Below are positions 32,208-39,448 of a stretch of DNA of 64,000 bases, one piece after another; the first letter of the stretch is position 1, and each line of letters begins with the position of its first letter. This DNA comes from Spirochaetaceae bacterium UBA5556. GTDB taxonomy: Bacteria > Spirochaetota > Spirochaetia > Treponematales > Rectinemataceae. The notes beneath the pieces were generated by a model. The model did no database searches, was not told the DNA's origin, and worked only from the letters and a program-made list of their open reading frames with translations. The DNA is taken from the NCBI GenBank assembly GCA_002425765.1, contig DIMW01000015.1:245486-309485 (forward strand), in the 5' to 3' direction. Both the position numbers and the translations under genes were made by a program.

Positions 32208-32606
32208 ATGCGAATTGGCATAAGTGTTCTGGGGTCTAAGAGACTCTCCCGGACGGCGGAAGCGGTGCGCAGTTCTCTTGCTGAGCTTGGGAACGACGCG
32301 GTGCTTGTGTCTGATTTGCCATACAGTTTAAGTGCGTATGATTTTCTTATCTTCATGACGGAAGCGAAAGGTATGTTCGGAGGCCTCCTGGACGCTGTTC
32401 CCCAGATGTTGGCCAAAGAGGAAGGGCTCATGGGGAAACGATGTCTGGCAATGCTGCGCAAAGGTGGACTGCGGTCAGGGTATACGCTCAGAAAGTTTAT
32501 GGAGGTGCTCGAGCATGAAGGACTGCTCGTTGTTGAAGGCGAGATATTTCCCGATGTAAAAGCTGCGGTGCAGATCGCGCAGGGTGCGCCGTTGAGACGT
32601 AAGTGA
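32208..32606 (+). CDS. Flavodoxin-fold-like hypothetical protein
   Basis: 132 residues. The alternating strand/helix pattern starts MRIGISVLGSKRLSRTAEAV, where a flavodoxin phosphate loop would be, and continues with YDFLIFMTEAKGMFGGLLD, like the flavodoxin/WrbA middle region. The typical T/SxTGxT FMN phosphate loop is not recognisable, so flavin binding is doubtful. It ends 3 bases before the J-domain gene, with which it is probably co-transcribed. There is no Shine-Dalgarno sequence close to the ATG, although AAGGATG lies about 15 bases upstream. Confidence 0.55.
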   Translation: MRIGISVLGSKRLSRTAEAVRSSLAELGNDAVLVSDLPYSLSAYDFLIFMTEAKGMFGGLLDAVPQMLAKEEGLMGKRCLAMLRKGGLRSGYTLRKFMEVLEHEGLLVVEGEIFPDVKAAVQIAQGAPLRRK

Positions 32607-32609
32607 ACG

Positions 32610-33464
32610 ATGAAAAATTACTATGAGATTCTGGGCGTGCATCCCGATTCGAGCCCTCAGGATATAAAAAGCGCATTTCGCAAACAGGCAAAGCGCCTTC
32701 ACCCCGACCTGCACTATTCGACAGATACCGTGAAGGCCAGGGAATCCCCGGCGACGATTCGCGAATCGGCGATGAGGCTTATCCTTGAAGCGTATAAAAT
32801 ACTCTCCGACGCGGAAAAACGGAGGTCTTACGACAGAGAGCTCCGGAGGCAGGAGAGGGAGAATAAGGGATTCGATTACCACGAGTTTCTTAAGCAACGC
32901 TCGGATGATCCTGAGAGTCAAGCAAAATTGATTGTCTACGACCTGCTCCACGACCTCGACGAGGAGGCCTTGGTGGTCTATGAACGAAGCAAGGCTTTTC
33001 CGGATTTCAGACTGGAGCGATGGCTCGAGCGCGGTGAAGCCATGGATTCCGAATACTGCATCGCCGAGGAATACGAGAAAAAAGGGAAATACATAAAGGC
33101 GTATCAAATCTATAAGAAGATCATAAGAATGGAGCTTGAAAAGCCCTGGTTCCGTTATTATTTTGATGTAGTCGCCCTGAAATTCAGATTTCTCATTCTG
33201 CAGAAACTTCCCGGAAGAATTGATGAGGAAGATTACCTTGACAGGCTTGATGAAGCGATTTGTCTGGAGATAGCTCCCCGGGAAACTGCCCAGTATCTGC
33301 GCAAGAAGGTTGAAATATTGCTTCACCGGGGGAGTTCGGAAGCGGCTTTTGAAGCGCTTCAGCAAATAGCGCAGATTTATCCGAAACTTGCCGGTTTTTC
33401 GGCACTGCGTACAAAAGTGGAGCACGCCCTCGAGCCGTCGGTCGAGGAGAACAGAGTTTCATGA
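32610..33464 (+). CDS. DnaJ-domain protein with helical C-terminal region
   Basis: 284 residues. Residues 1-75 are a J domain: YYEILGVHPDSSPQDIKSAF, the HPD tripeptide in RLHPDLHYS (an unusual insertion of about 15 residues follows), and AYKILSDAEKRRSYDRELR. J domains stimulate DnaK ATPase. The remaining 200 residues are helical, TPR-like (EEYEKKGKYIKAYQIYKKII; SSEAAFEALQQIAQIYPKLA). No Gly/Phe or zinc-finger region is present, so it is not DnaJ itself but a dedicated co-chaperone. The next gene encodes a SurA-like chaperone. Confidence 0.85.
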   Translation: MKNYYEILGVHPDSSPQDIKSAFRKQAKRLHPDLHYSTDTVKARESPATIRESAMRLILEAYKILSDAEKRRSYDRELRRQERENKGFDYHEFLKQRSDDPESQAKLIVYDLLHDLDEEALVVYERSKAFPDFRLERWLERGEAMDSEYCIAEEYEKKGKYIKAYQIYKKIIRMELEKPWFRYYFDVVALKFRFLILQKLPGRIDEEDYLDRLDEAICLEIAPRETAQYLRKKVEILLHRGSSEAAFEALQQIAQIYPKLAGFSALRTKVEHALEPSVEENRVS

Positions 33465-33521
33465 AAAGGGTCTCTTTGGGTATACCTACATAAATTTTGA
33501 AGTGAAAGAGAGCGAAATTGT

Positions 33522-34553
33522 ATGAAGAGAATGGCAACATGGCTGATAGTGTTCGGATTTGTCGCAGTACCCTTGTTTGCACAGACCAGTATTGATAAGC
33601 CAGCGGCTACTTTTAAGCTGATAAAGCAAGAGGTGATATCTGTACGTCAGCTTCGCGCCGACATCGACCGACTTGAGAACGCCACGGGCGCCAAGCTCAC
33701 TACGGATCAGCGCAAGGACGTCCTCGATGCGAGAATCAACAGCATGCTGTTTCTTCAGTTCTGTGAACGAGAAAAAATCTCTGTCTCCGACGCTCAGGTG
33801 AATGCCGCGCTCGCTCAATTGAAATCCCAACTGGGCACCAACGCGACGGACACCGATCTGGAAAAATCACTCCGTGCATCGGGGGTGTTTGTCGATCCGG
33901 CGATCTATGTCCGCCAGCGTCTGTTGTTTGAGACATACGTTCAGACCAAAAAACAGGATGAATTGAAGAATGCCCTCAAGGCGCCGACGGCGGACGATAT
34001 CCTCAAGGCCTATGACTTGGCAAAGGCTTCTCTTGTGAGACCCGACACGATCCGAATAAGTGTGATCTACGCCGACACGAAAGGTAAAAGCGACTCCGAT
34101 ATTGCAAAGTCAAAAGACCTGATGAACGGAATCTCGACAGCGCTCAAGTCGAATCCTTCCAAGTTTGACGAATATGTCCTTCGGGCGGGTGATGCGGCGG
34201 GCTACAAAGCGATTCCTTCTCTGTACCTCGAGAAGACTCCACAGAGTAAATCCATATTTGGCGATGATTTCTTCACTACGGCCTTCCAGACCAAGACCGG
34301 GGAAATTACGTCTGTGATTCAGACGCCGGCCGGGTTTCGGATTGTCCGTGTGAACGAGTTTATTGCCCAGAAACAACTCACACTTTCTGATACTGTTCCC
34401 GGCAATCAAAATCTCACGGTGCAGGAATTCCTCGCCATGCAGCTCGCCTCGGAAAAAGAGCAGTCGTTCCTGAACAGGATGGAGTCCGACCTGATCGACA
34501 GCCTTCGAAAAGAAGCGACGATCAAGGTGTATACTGAAAATTTAACTTGGTGA
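33522..34553 (+). CDS. SurA-like periplasmic chaperone/peptidyl-prolyl isomerase
   Basis: 343 residues. A cleavable signal peptide (MATWLIVFGFVAVPLFAQ) is followed by a SurA-N-like helical domain (ADIDRLENATGAKLTTDQRK ... FCEREKISVSDAQVNAALAQ) and a diverged parvulin-like region around 170-290 ending GEITSVIQTPAGFRIVRVNEF, the usual last strand of a rotamase domain. Such proteins escort outer-membrane proteins through the periplasm. The parvulin active-site residues are not clearly conserved, so the role may be purely chaperone. nusB follows 11 bases later, so readthrough is likely. Confidence 0.78.
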   Translation: MKRMATWLIVFGFVAVPLFAQTSIDKPAATFKLIKQEVISVRQLRADIDRLENATGAKLTTDQRKDVLDARINSMLFLQFCEREKISVSDAQVNAALAQLKSQLGTNATDTDLEKSLRASGVFVDPAIYVRQRLLFETYVQTKKQDELKNALKAPTADDILKAYDLAKASLVRPDTIRISVIYADTKGKSDSDIAKSKDLMNGISTALKSNPSKFDEYVLRAGDAAGYKAIPSLYLEKTPQSKSIFGDDFFTTAFQTKTGEITSVIQTPAGFRIVRVNEFIAQKQLTLSDTVPGNQNLTVQEFLAMQLASEKEQSFLNRMESDLIDSLRKEATIKVYTENLTW

Positions 34554-34564
34554 GGAGAGACTCG

Positions 34565-35008
34565 GTGGCATCGAGAAGAAAGGCGAGAATTCTTGCAGTG
34601 CAGGCGCTCTATGCCTGGGATATGTCGGGTCAAACTCTCGCCGACCTCTTGTCTCTCGAGTGGCTCGATGAGGATAAAAAGGAGCATTATGAGCCTGATA
34701 TCCTCGATTTTTCCAAATTGATGATCGCAGGGACCATCGAACAGATCGAAGATATCGATTCGATGATAAGGAAGCACCTCGAACACTGGACTTTCGAGCG
34801 ATTGAGAAAAGTCGACTTGGCAATTCTGCGAATTGGTGCTTACAGCATCCTCTATCAGAACGACATACCCGCGCAGATCAGTATCGACGAGGCGATCGAG
34901 ATAGCCAAAGAGTACGGCAGCGAGGATTCGTACCGGTTCGTCAATGGTGTGCTCGATGGAATACGGAAAGATACAATTGAGGAATCCCATGATACGTCTG
35001 AAAAATGA
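34565..35008 (+). CDS. nusB: Transcription antitermination protein NusB
   Basis: 147 residues from the GTG at 34565, 6 bases after GAGGAGA; TTG/GTG codons further upstream (34547, 34550) are less well placed. NusB binds boxA RNA with NusE and supports rRNA transcription. Seen: SRRKARILAVQALYAWDM at the N-terminus, ERLRKVDLAILRIGAYSILY in the middle, and the family signature IPAQISIDEAIEIAKEYGSEDSYRFVNGVLD near the C-terminus. The stop overlaps the start of map by 20 bases. Confidence 0.94.
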   Translation: MASRRKARILAVQALYAWDMSGQTLADLLSLEWLDEDKKEHYEPDILDFSKLMIAGTIEQIEDIDSMIRKHLEHWTFERLRKVDLAILRIGAYSILYQNDIPAQISIDEAIEIAKEYGSEDSYRFVNGVLDGIRKDTIEESHDTSEK

Positions 35009-35735
35009 GCGACAGATAGCGGGGATCCGGGCTTCATGCGAGATGCTCTCTTCCTTGTACGAGGAATTGGGACCACTGGTCAAACCTGGTGTCACGCCGA
35101 AAAAATTGGATACATTCGCCTATGATTTTATAATGAAAAATGGAGGGAAGCCTGCATTCCTGGGCTATGAGGGCTATCCGGCCACACTCTGCATCTCCGT
35201 GAATGAAGTGGTTATCCACGGGATTCCAGATGACAAACCTCTTAAGGAAGGCGATATTGTAGGTATAGACAGCGGTATCGACCTGAATGGATATTTTTCG
35301 GATGCCGCCATGACTTTGCCTGTTGGCACAATAAGCGGTGAGGCACAGAGATTGCTTGATGTCACCAGAGAGAGTCTGAAGCTTGCCATTGCGCAGGTTA
35401 GGCCGCATGCGCGCATCTCCGATATCTCCCGCGCGGTCTTCTCTTACGCGACCAAGAATGGATTTAAGGTAGTGCGGCAATATTGCGGGCATGGCGTCGG
35501 GCTCGAAATTCATGAAGATCCGCAGATACCGAATTATGTCTCGGTAGGGCCAAATCCGCGGCTTATGCCAGGCATGGTGCTCGCCATCGAGCCCATGATC
35601 AACATCGGCACAAGCGACGTGCGTGTCCTCGATGACGACTGGACAGTGGTCACCATGGACGGCTCGCTCTCGGCGCATTTTGAACATACGGTATTGGTTA
35701 CCGATTCGGGCTGCGAAGTTCTGACTCACTGGTGA
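34989..35735 (+). CDS. map: Methionine aminopeptidase type I
   Basis: 248 residues from the ATG at 34989 (GAGG upstream), inside the end of nusB. It removes the initiator methionine from new proteins. Metal ligands are visible in order: D in GIDSGIDLNGYFSDAAMT (two aspartates), H in CGHGVGLEIHEDPQIPN, E in AIEPMINIG, and E in SAHFEHTVLV. The substrate histidine is in YPATLCISVNEVVIHGIP. Full length with no N-terminal zinc-finger extension, i.e. the E. coli-like form. Confidence 0.96.
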   Translation: MIRLKNERQIAGIRASCEMLSSLYEELGPLVKPGVTPKKLDTFAYDFIMKNGGKPAFLGYEGYPATLCISVNEVVIHGIPDDKPLKEGDIVGIDSGIDLNGYFSDAAMTLPVGTISGEAQRLLDVTRESLKLAIAQVRPHARISDISRAVFSYATKNGFKVVRQYCGHGVGLEIHEDPQIPNYVSVGPNPRLMPGMVLAIEPMINIGTSDVRVLDDDWTVVTMDGSLSAHFEHTVLVTDSGCEVLTHW

Positions 35736-35802
35736 TGTATCTGCCATACTGAACATTAAAAATGTTTGCGCCTGATATACAAACTTGCAACATGATACAT
35801 CA
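35733..35802. repeat. Inverted and direct repeats in the map-htrA gap
   Basis: TGATGTATC (35733-35741) has a perfect inverted copy GATACATCA at 35794-35802. Inside lie AACATT/AATGTT (35752-35757 and 35761-35766). CATACTG occurs at 35745-35751 and again at 35810-35816. The remaining bases up to 35895 are AT-rich and include the htrA ribosome site CGGAGG; I could not fix a promoter with a good -35/-10 pair. This 160-base gap looks like the control region of htrA. Confidence 0.5.
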
Positions 35803-35895
35803 AACGCTGCATACTGTAACCCCACAATGCTTGAGATTTTTATTATATTGAAAATAGTTTATGTATATTCTTTTGTTTAACGGAGGACATTATCT

Positions 35896-37419
35896 ATGTC
35901 AATCGTAAAGAAATTGCATTCGCGCAATTTTTTCATTGCGAATCTGGTGATTCTTGGCATCGTGATCGGATTCGCGCTGGCATTTATGTTTCGCGCGAAC
36001 CCTTCCTCAAACAGCGCCTCGCTTCCGGTAGTAAAGGCGGAAACGCCCTCCATGATTGCGGACTCAGATACTGAGGCCTCTATTGCATCGGCTGAATCTG
36101 TACAGAATGCATTTCGCAATATCGCGAAGACCGTACTGCCCGCTGTCGTTGAGGTGGATGTCGTTGAGGGCGGTCAAAAAACTCAGCAGCAACAGCAGCA
36201 GACGCCGCAGTTCCCATTTAATTTTTTCTTTGGACCCGACACCCCTTCTCCGGATCAATATCAGCCGCAAGAGGGGCTTGGTTCAGGGGTGATCGTGCGC
36301 AGGTCCGGCAAGACGATCTATGTCTTGACCAACAACCACGTGGCGGGCAACGCCTCCAAGATCACGGTCAAGTTGAGCGATGGGCGGGAGTTCGATGGTA
36401 CGCTCGTTGGCACGGATGATCGAAAAGATGTCGCGCTCATAAAATTTGAGACGAACGATACCGATATTACAATCGCGAAACTAGGAGATTCCTCAAAACT
36501 GCAGGTAGGAGACTGGGCCATCGCATTGGGGAGTCCTTTCGGCTATGTCTCCTCCGTGACGGCAGGTATCGTCAGCGCCCTTGGCCGTACCGGTGGCCCT
36601 GATGGGAACATCAATGATTTCATTCAGACCGACGCGGCGATCAACAAGGGCAATTCGGGCGGAGCGCTCGTCAACATCCGCGGGGAAGTGGTGGGGCTCA
36701 ACACCTGGATCGCGTCTCCCACCGGCGGCTCGGTGGGCCTCGGCTTCGCGATTCCCATCAACAACATCAAGGGTACCATCGACGACTTCATCACGAACGG
36801 GGCGGTCAAATACGGCTGGCTCGGCGTGAGTCTCTCCAATATCACGGAGGACAAGGCAAGCGCGAAGGAGCTCGGCCTCGACGGCAAGAAAGGCGCCTTA
36901 ATCGGGCACATCTTCCTAGGCGGTCCGGCGGACAAGGCCGGCATTCTCCCCGGTGATTTTATCACCGCGGTCGATGGCAAGGCGGTACAGAGCGCCGATG
37001 ATCTCGTGCGCGTGGTCGGCGATATCAAGGCCGGGGCGACCGCAAAGTTCGAACTCGTCCGTCGGGGTACGCCGATGACCGTCAGCGCAAAGGTCGATCT
37101 CAGGAACAATACCGTGGCGTCGAACAATGCCAACATATTCCCTGGCGTCACCGTGATTTCCCTGAAGTCCGATTCGGTTGACCAGAAACAGATACCCTCG
37201 GGCGTCCGCGGCGTTCTGGTGGTCGACGTGCTCGCGAAATCCCCTTCCGCGACGATGGGCCTGCGTACCGGTGACATCATCACCAAGATCAATGGAAAGA
37301 GCGTAAACGACCTCAAGGATTTCTACGATACCCTCGCGAAGGAAGCGGGCAAGAAGCTCGTGTTCACCATCAACAGAGACGGTCAGAATATAGAGACCCT
37401 TGCGTATGTAGGAAAGTAA
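35896..37419 (+). CDS. degP: HtrA/DegP-family serine protease, membrane-anchored
   Basis: 507 residues. Envelope protease/chaperone for misfolded proteins. An N-terminal uncleaved-looking membrane helix (12-32) precedes a linker with a polyglutamine run (97-102) and an FPFNFFFG loop like the LA loop. The trypsin-like domain has H148 (TNNHVAG), D178 (DRKDVAL) and S254 (GNSGGAL). Two PDZ domains follow, with GWLGVSLS near 313-318 as the first and the second near 410-500. CGGAGG precedes the ATG. It is monocistronic between a repeat-rich leader and a terminator. Confidence 0.95.
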   Translation: MSIVKKLHSRNFFIANLVILGIVIGFALAFMFRANPSSNSASLPVVKAETPSMIADSDTEASIASAESVQNAFRNIAKTVLPAVVEVDVVEGGQKTQQQQQQTPQFPFNFFFGPDTPSPDQYQPQEGLGSGVIVRRSGKTIYVLTNNHVAGNASKITVKLSDGREFDGTLVGTDDRKDVALIKFETNDTDITIAKLGDSSKLQVGDWAIALGSPFGYVSSVTAGIVSALGRTGGPDGNINDFIQTDAAINKGNSGGALVNIRGEVVGLNTWIASPTGGSVGLGFAIPINNIKGTIDDFITNGAVKYGWLGVSLSNITEDKASAKELGLDGKKGALIGHIFLGGPADKAGILPGDFITAVDGKAVQSADDLVRVVGDIKAGATAKFELVRRGTPMTVSAKVDLRNNTVASNNANIFPGVTVISLKSDSVDQKQIPSGVRGVLVVDVLAKSPSATMGLRTGDIITKINGKSVNDLKDFYDTLAKEAGKKLVFTINRDGQNIETLAYVGK

Positions 37420-37458
37420 GTATATATTCCCTCTTAGAGAGCGGGTCATTCCGTAGCA

Positions 37459-37492
37459 GGAAGCCTCCACGCGGGGGCTTCCCTTATTTTTT
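37459..37492 (+). terminator. Rho-independent terminator of htrA
   Basis: GGAAGCCTCC (37459-37468), loop ACGC, GGGGGCTTCC (37473-37482): ten pairs with one G-T, followed after one base by TTATTTTTT (37484-37492). It separates htrA from the phosphoribosyltransferase gene. Confidence 0.85.
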
Positions 37493-37505
37493 AAGAGGGG
37501 ATTCT

Positions 37506-38114
37506 ATGCATAAAGAATTTGTTCCCTATGACATGATCCGAAACAATGCGATCAAGCTGGCGTATACGATCTATAAAGATGGTTTTATCCCCGACGTCAT
37601 CTACGTCTCCCTGCGCGGCGGCGCGTACATGGGCAATGTCATAAGCGAATACTTTAAATTTGTAAAAGACAACGCGCGTCCCGTGTTCTACGCCGCGGTA
37701 GTGGCTAGGTCCTACAGTGGCTTCGATCAGCAGGAGATGATAAGAGTTGACGGCTGGACCTACAATCCGGATTTTTTACGACATGGCGATAAAGTGCTGC
37801 TCGTCGATGATGTCTTCGATTCCGGCCGGACCATCAATTATCTCGCGAAGGTCATCATGGATCGTGGGCTGCCCCGCAGCGACGTGAAGATAGCGGTCCA
37901 CGACTACAAGGTGAGGGAGTATATTCCTCAGCATCTTCCCATCGCTCCCGATTACTGGTGCAGGAAGATAGAGGTGAAATCGCGCGAGGATGAGCTGTGG
38001 ATCCACTATATGAGCCACGAGCTCGAGGGGCTGACCGAGCAGGAGATCGCCGAGCATTATCTGAAGGGCGACCCAGAGCTCGCCGAAGCGATGCGCCTCG
38101 TGGCTCATAATTAA
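37506..38114 (+). CDS. Phosphoribosyltransferase (purine salvage type)
   Basis: 202 residues, preceded by AGAGGGG. The type I PRTase fold shows DVIYVSLRGGAYMGNVISEY and the PRPP loop KVLLVDDVFDSGRTINYLAK (about 96-115). These enzymes join PRPP to a base such as hypoxanthine, guanine or xanthine. The long C-terminal part (YWCRKIEVKSREDELWIHYM and on) resembles the xanthine/archaeal hypoxanthine type rather than E. coli Hpt, so I leave the base open. Its stop shares bases with the stop of the convergent glgC (TTAA at 38111-38114). Confidence 0.85.
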   Translation: MHKEFVPYDMIRNNAIKLAYTIYKDGFIPDVIYVSLRGGAYMGNVISEYFKFVKDNARPVFYAAVVARSYSGFDQQEMIRVDGWTYNPDFLRHGDKVLLVDDVFDSGRTINYLAKVIMDRGLPRSDVKIAVHDYKVREYIPQHLPIAPDYWCRKIEVKSREDELWIHYMSHELEGLTEQEIAEHYLKGDPELAEAMRLVAHN

Positions 38115-39385
38115 ATAACTGTACCTTCAGGAATTATTTGATTCTTTGGTATGACGATGATCTCATCCACCACATAATGCGTGCTATATTCGCCTTCGTC
38201 CCGGGGAAGAGGGTCGATGCCGATCCGACAGTTCGAGCCTATGCGCGCGTTCTTGTCGATTATCGCGTGGCGGATGATTGAACCGCCGCCTATCCCGATA
38301 TTGGGAGTCCGCTTCCGACGATTGTCCGCCTTTTCGGCCTCGGTCTCGTAGTAGTCGGCTCCCATGCAGACCACGCCGTCGAGGCTCGCGCCTGATTCTA
38401 TGACGGTGCGGATGCCCACGATGGAGCGAGTGATCGAGGCATTCGTTATGATGCAGCCGTCGCTCGCGAGCGCCTGGTTCAGGGTGCAGTAGTTGAGCTT
38501 GGAGGCGGGCAGGTTGCGGGCATGCGTGTAGATTGGCATGTGCTCGTCGTAGAAATTGAATTTGGGGTTGATGTCCGTGAGCTCGATATTGGCCTCGTAG
38601 AAACTGCGTATGGTCCCGATGTCTTCCCAATAGCCGCCGAACACATAGGTGTTCACCTTCTCTTTTGCGACAATGGAAGGGATGATCTCCTTGCCAAAAT
38701 CGTTCGCGTCCATCTCCAGCGCCTCTTCAATGAGTTGGGCGTCGAAGATATAGATGCCCATGCTGGCGAGATAGGGTTTTTGCGGATCGGCGTCGCTCGG
38801 TCGGAGGGCCTCCGGCACCGAAAAGTCGCCTATGTCCTTGGTGGGGCCCGGCTTTTCCTGAAAACTGTCGATGCTGCCGTCGGCCTTTATCTTTATGATG
38901 CCGAGGGAACTGGCCGACTCGCGGGATACGAGTGTGCCTGCTATGGTGAGACGGCAACCAGAATCGAGATGTCTTTTGAACATCTCTGCGAGGTCCATAC
39001 GATACAGCTGATCCCCGGAGACGATGAGATAGTGTGTCGGTTTATGGGGTCTGAAGTGAATAAGGTTCTTTCTCACCGCGTCGGCGGTGCCTTCGTACCA
39101 CCCCGAGTGGACCGGGGTCTGTTCCGCGGCGAGTATCTCCACAAAGCCTTTGGAAAAATGGTCAAAATTGTAGGAATGAGAGATGTGCAGGTGCAATGAC
39201 GCCGAGTTGAATTGGGTCAGAATGTATATCTTTTTAAAGCCGGAGTTGATGCAGTTCGATATGGGGATATCAACGATGCGGTATTTCCCTCCGAACGGAA
39301 CGGCCGGCTTCGATCTCTCCTTCGTCAGAGGAAACAGGCGAGTACCCTTCCCGCCTCCTAGCACGATTGAAAGAATTTCTGCCAT
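38111..39385 (-). CDS. glgC: Glucose-1-phosphate adenylyltransferase (ADP-glucose pyrophosphorylase)
   Basis: 424 residues, with AAGGAG upstream. It makes ADP-glucose for glycogen synthesis. Seen: N-terminal LGGGKGTRLFPLTKERSKPAVPFGGKYRIVDIPISNC, the substrate-site YLIVSGDQLYRMD, the sugar-phosphate lysine in FQEKPGP, YWEDIGTI, and a C-terminal left-handed beta-helix (IIDKNARIGSNCRIG). Length and domain order are those of complete GlgC. No other glycogen gene is in the window. Divergent to mrfA. Confidence 0.95.
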   Translation of the reverse strand: MAEILSIVLGGGKGTRLFPLTKERSKPAVPFGGKYRIVDIPISNCINSGFKKIYILTQFNSASLHLHISHSYNFDHFSKGFVEILAAEQTPVHSGWYEGTADAVRKNLIHFRPHKPTHYLIVSGDQLYRMDLAEMFKRHLDSGCRLTIAGTLVSRESASSLGIIKIKADGSIDSFQEKPGPTKDIGDFSVPEALRPSDADPQKPYLASMGIYIFDAQLIEEALEMDANDFGKEIIPSIVAKEKVNTYVFGGYWEDIGTIRSFYEANIELTDINPKFNFYDEHMPIYTHARNLPASKLNYCTLNQALASDGCIITNASITRSIVGIRTVIESGASLDGVVCMGADYYETEAEKADNRRKRTPNIGIGGGSIIRHAIIDKNARIGSNCRIGIDPLPRDEGEYSTHYVVDEIIVIPKNQIIPEGTVI

Positions 39386-39412
39386 ATCCGCTCCTTTCCG
39401 GTTTAGTGCCGA

Positions 39413-39441
39413 TTTACCTTTTTCTTTTTGATGACTACAGT
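39413..39441 (+). promoter_or_regulatory. Candidate mrfA promoter, leaderless type
   Basis: TTTACC (39413-39418, 4/6), 17-base spacer, TACAGT (39436-39441, 4/6), then 7 bases to the ATG at 39449. No Shine-Dalgarno sequence is present. The glgC ribosome site occupies the other half of this 63-base gap. Confidence 0.4.
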
Positions 39442-39448
39442 ATAGCTT

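Noticed and set aside
36184..36204. CAG-repeat-like run in htrA as an expansion repeat
   Set aside because: It codes a short polyglutamine linker (residues 97-102) in a mixed CAG/CAA pattern and is too short to call an unstable repeat.
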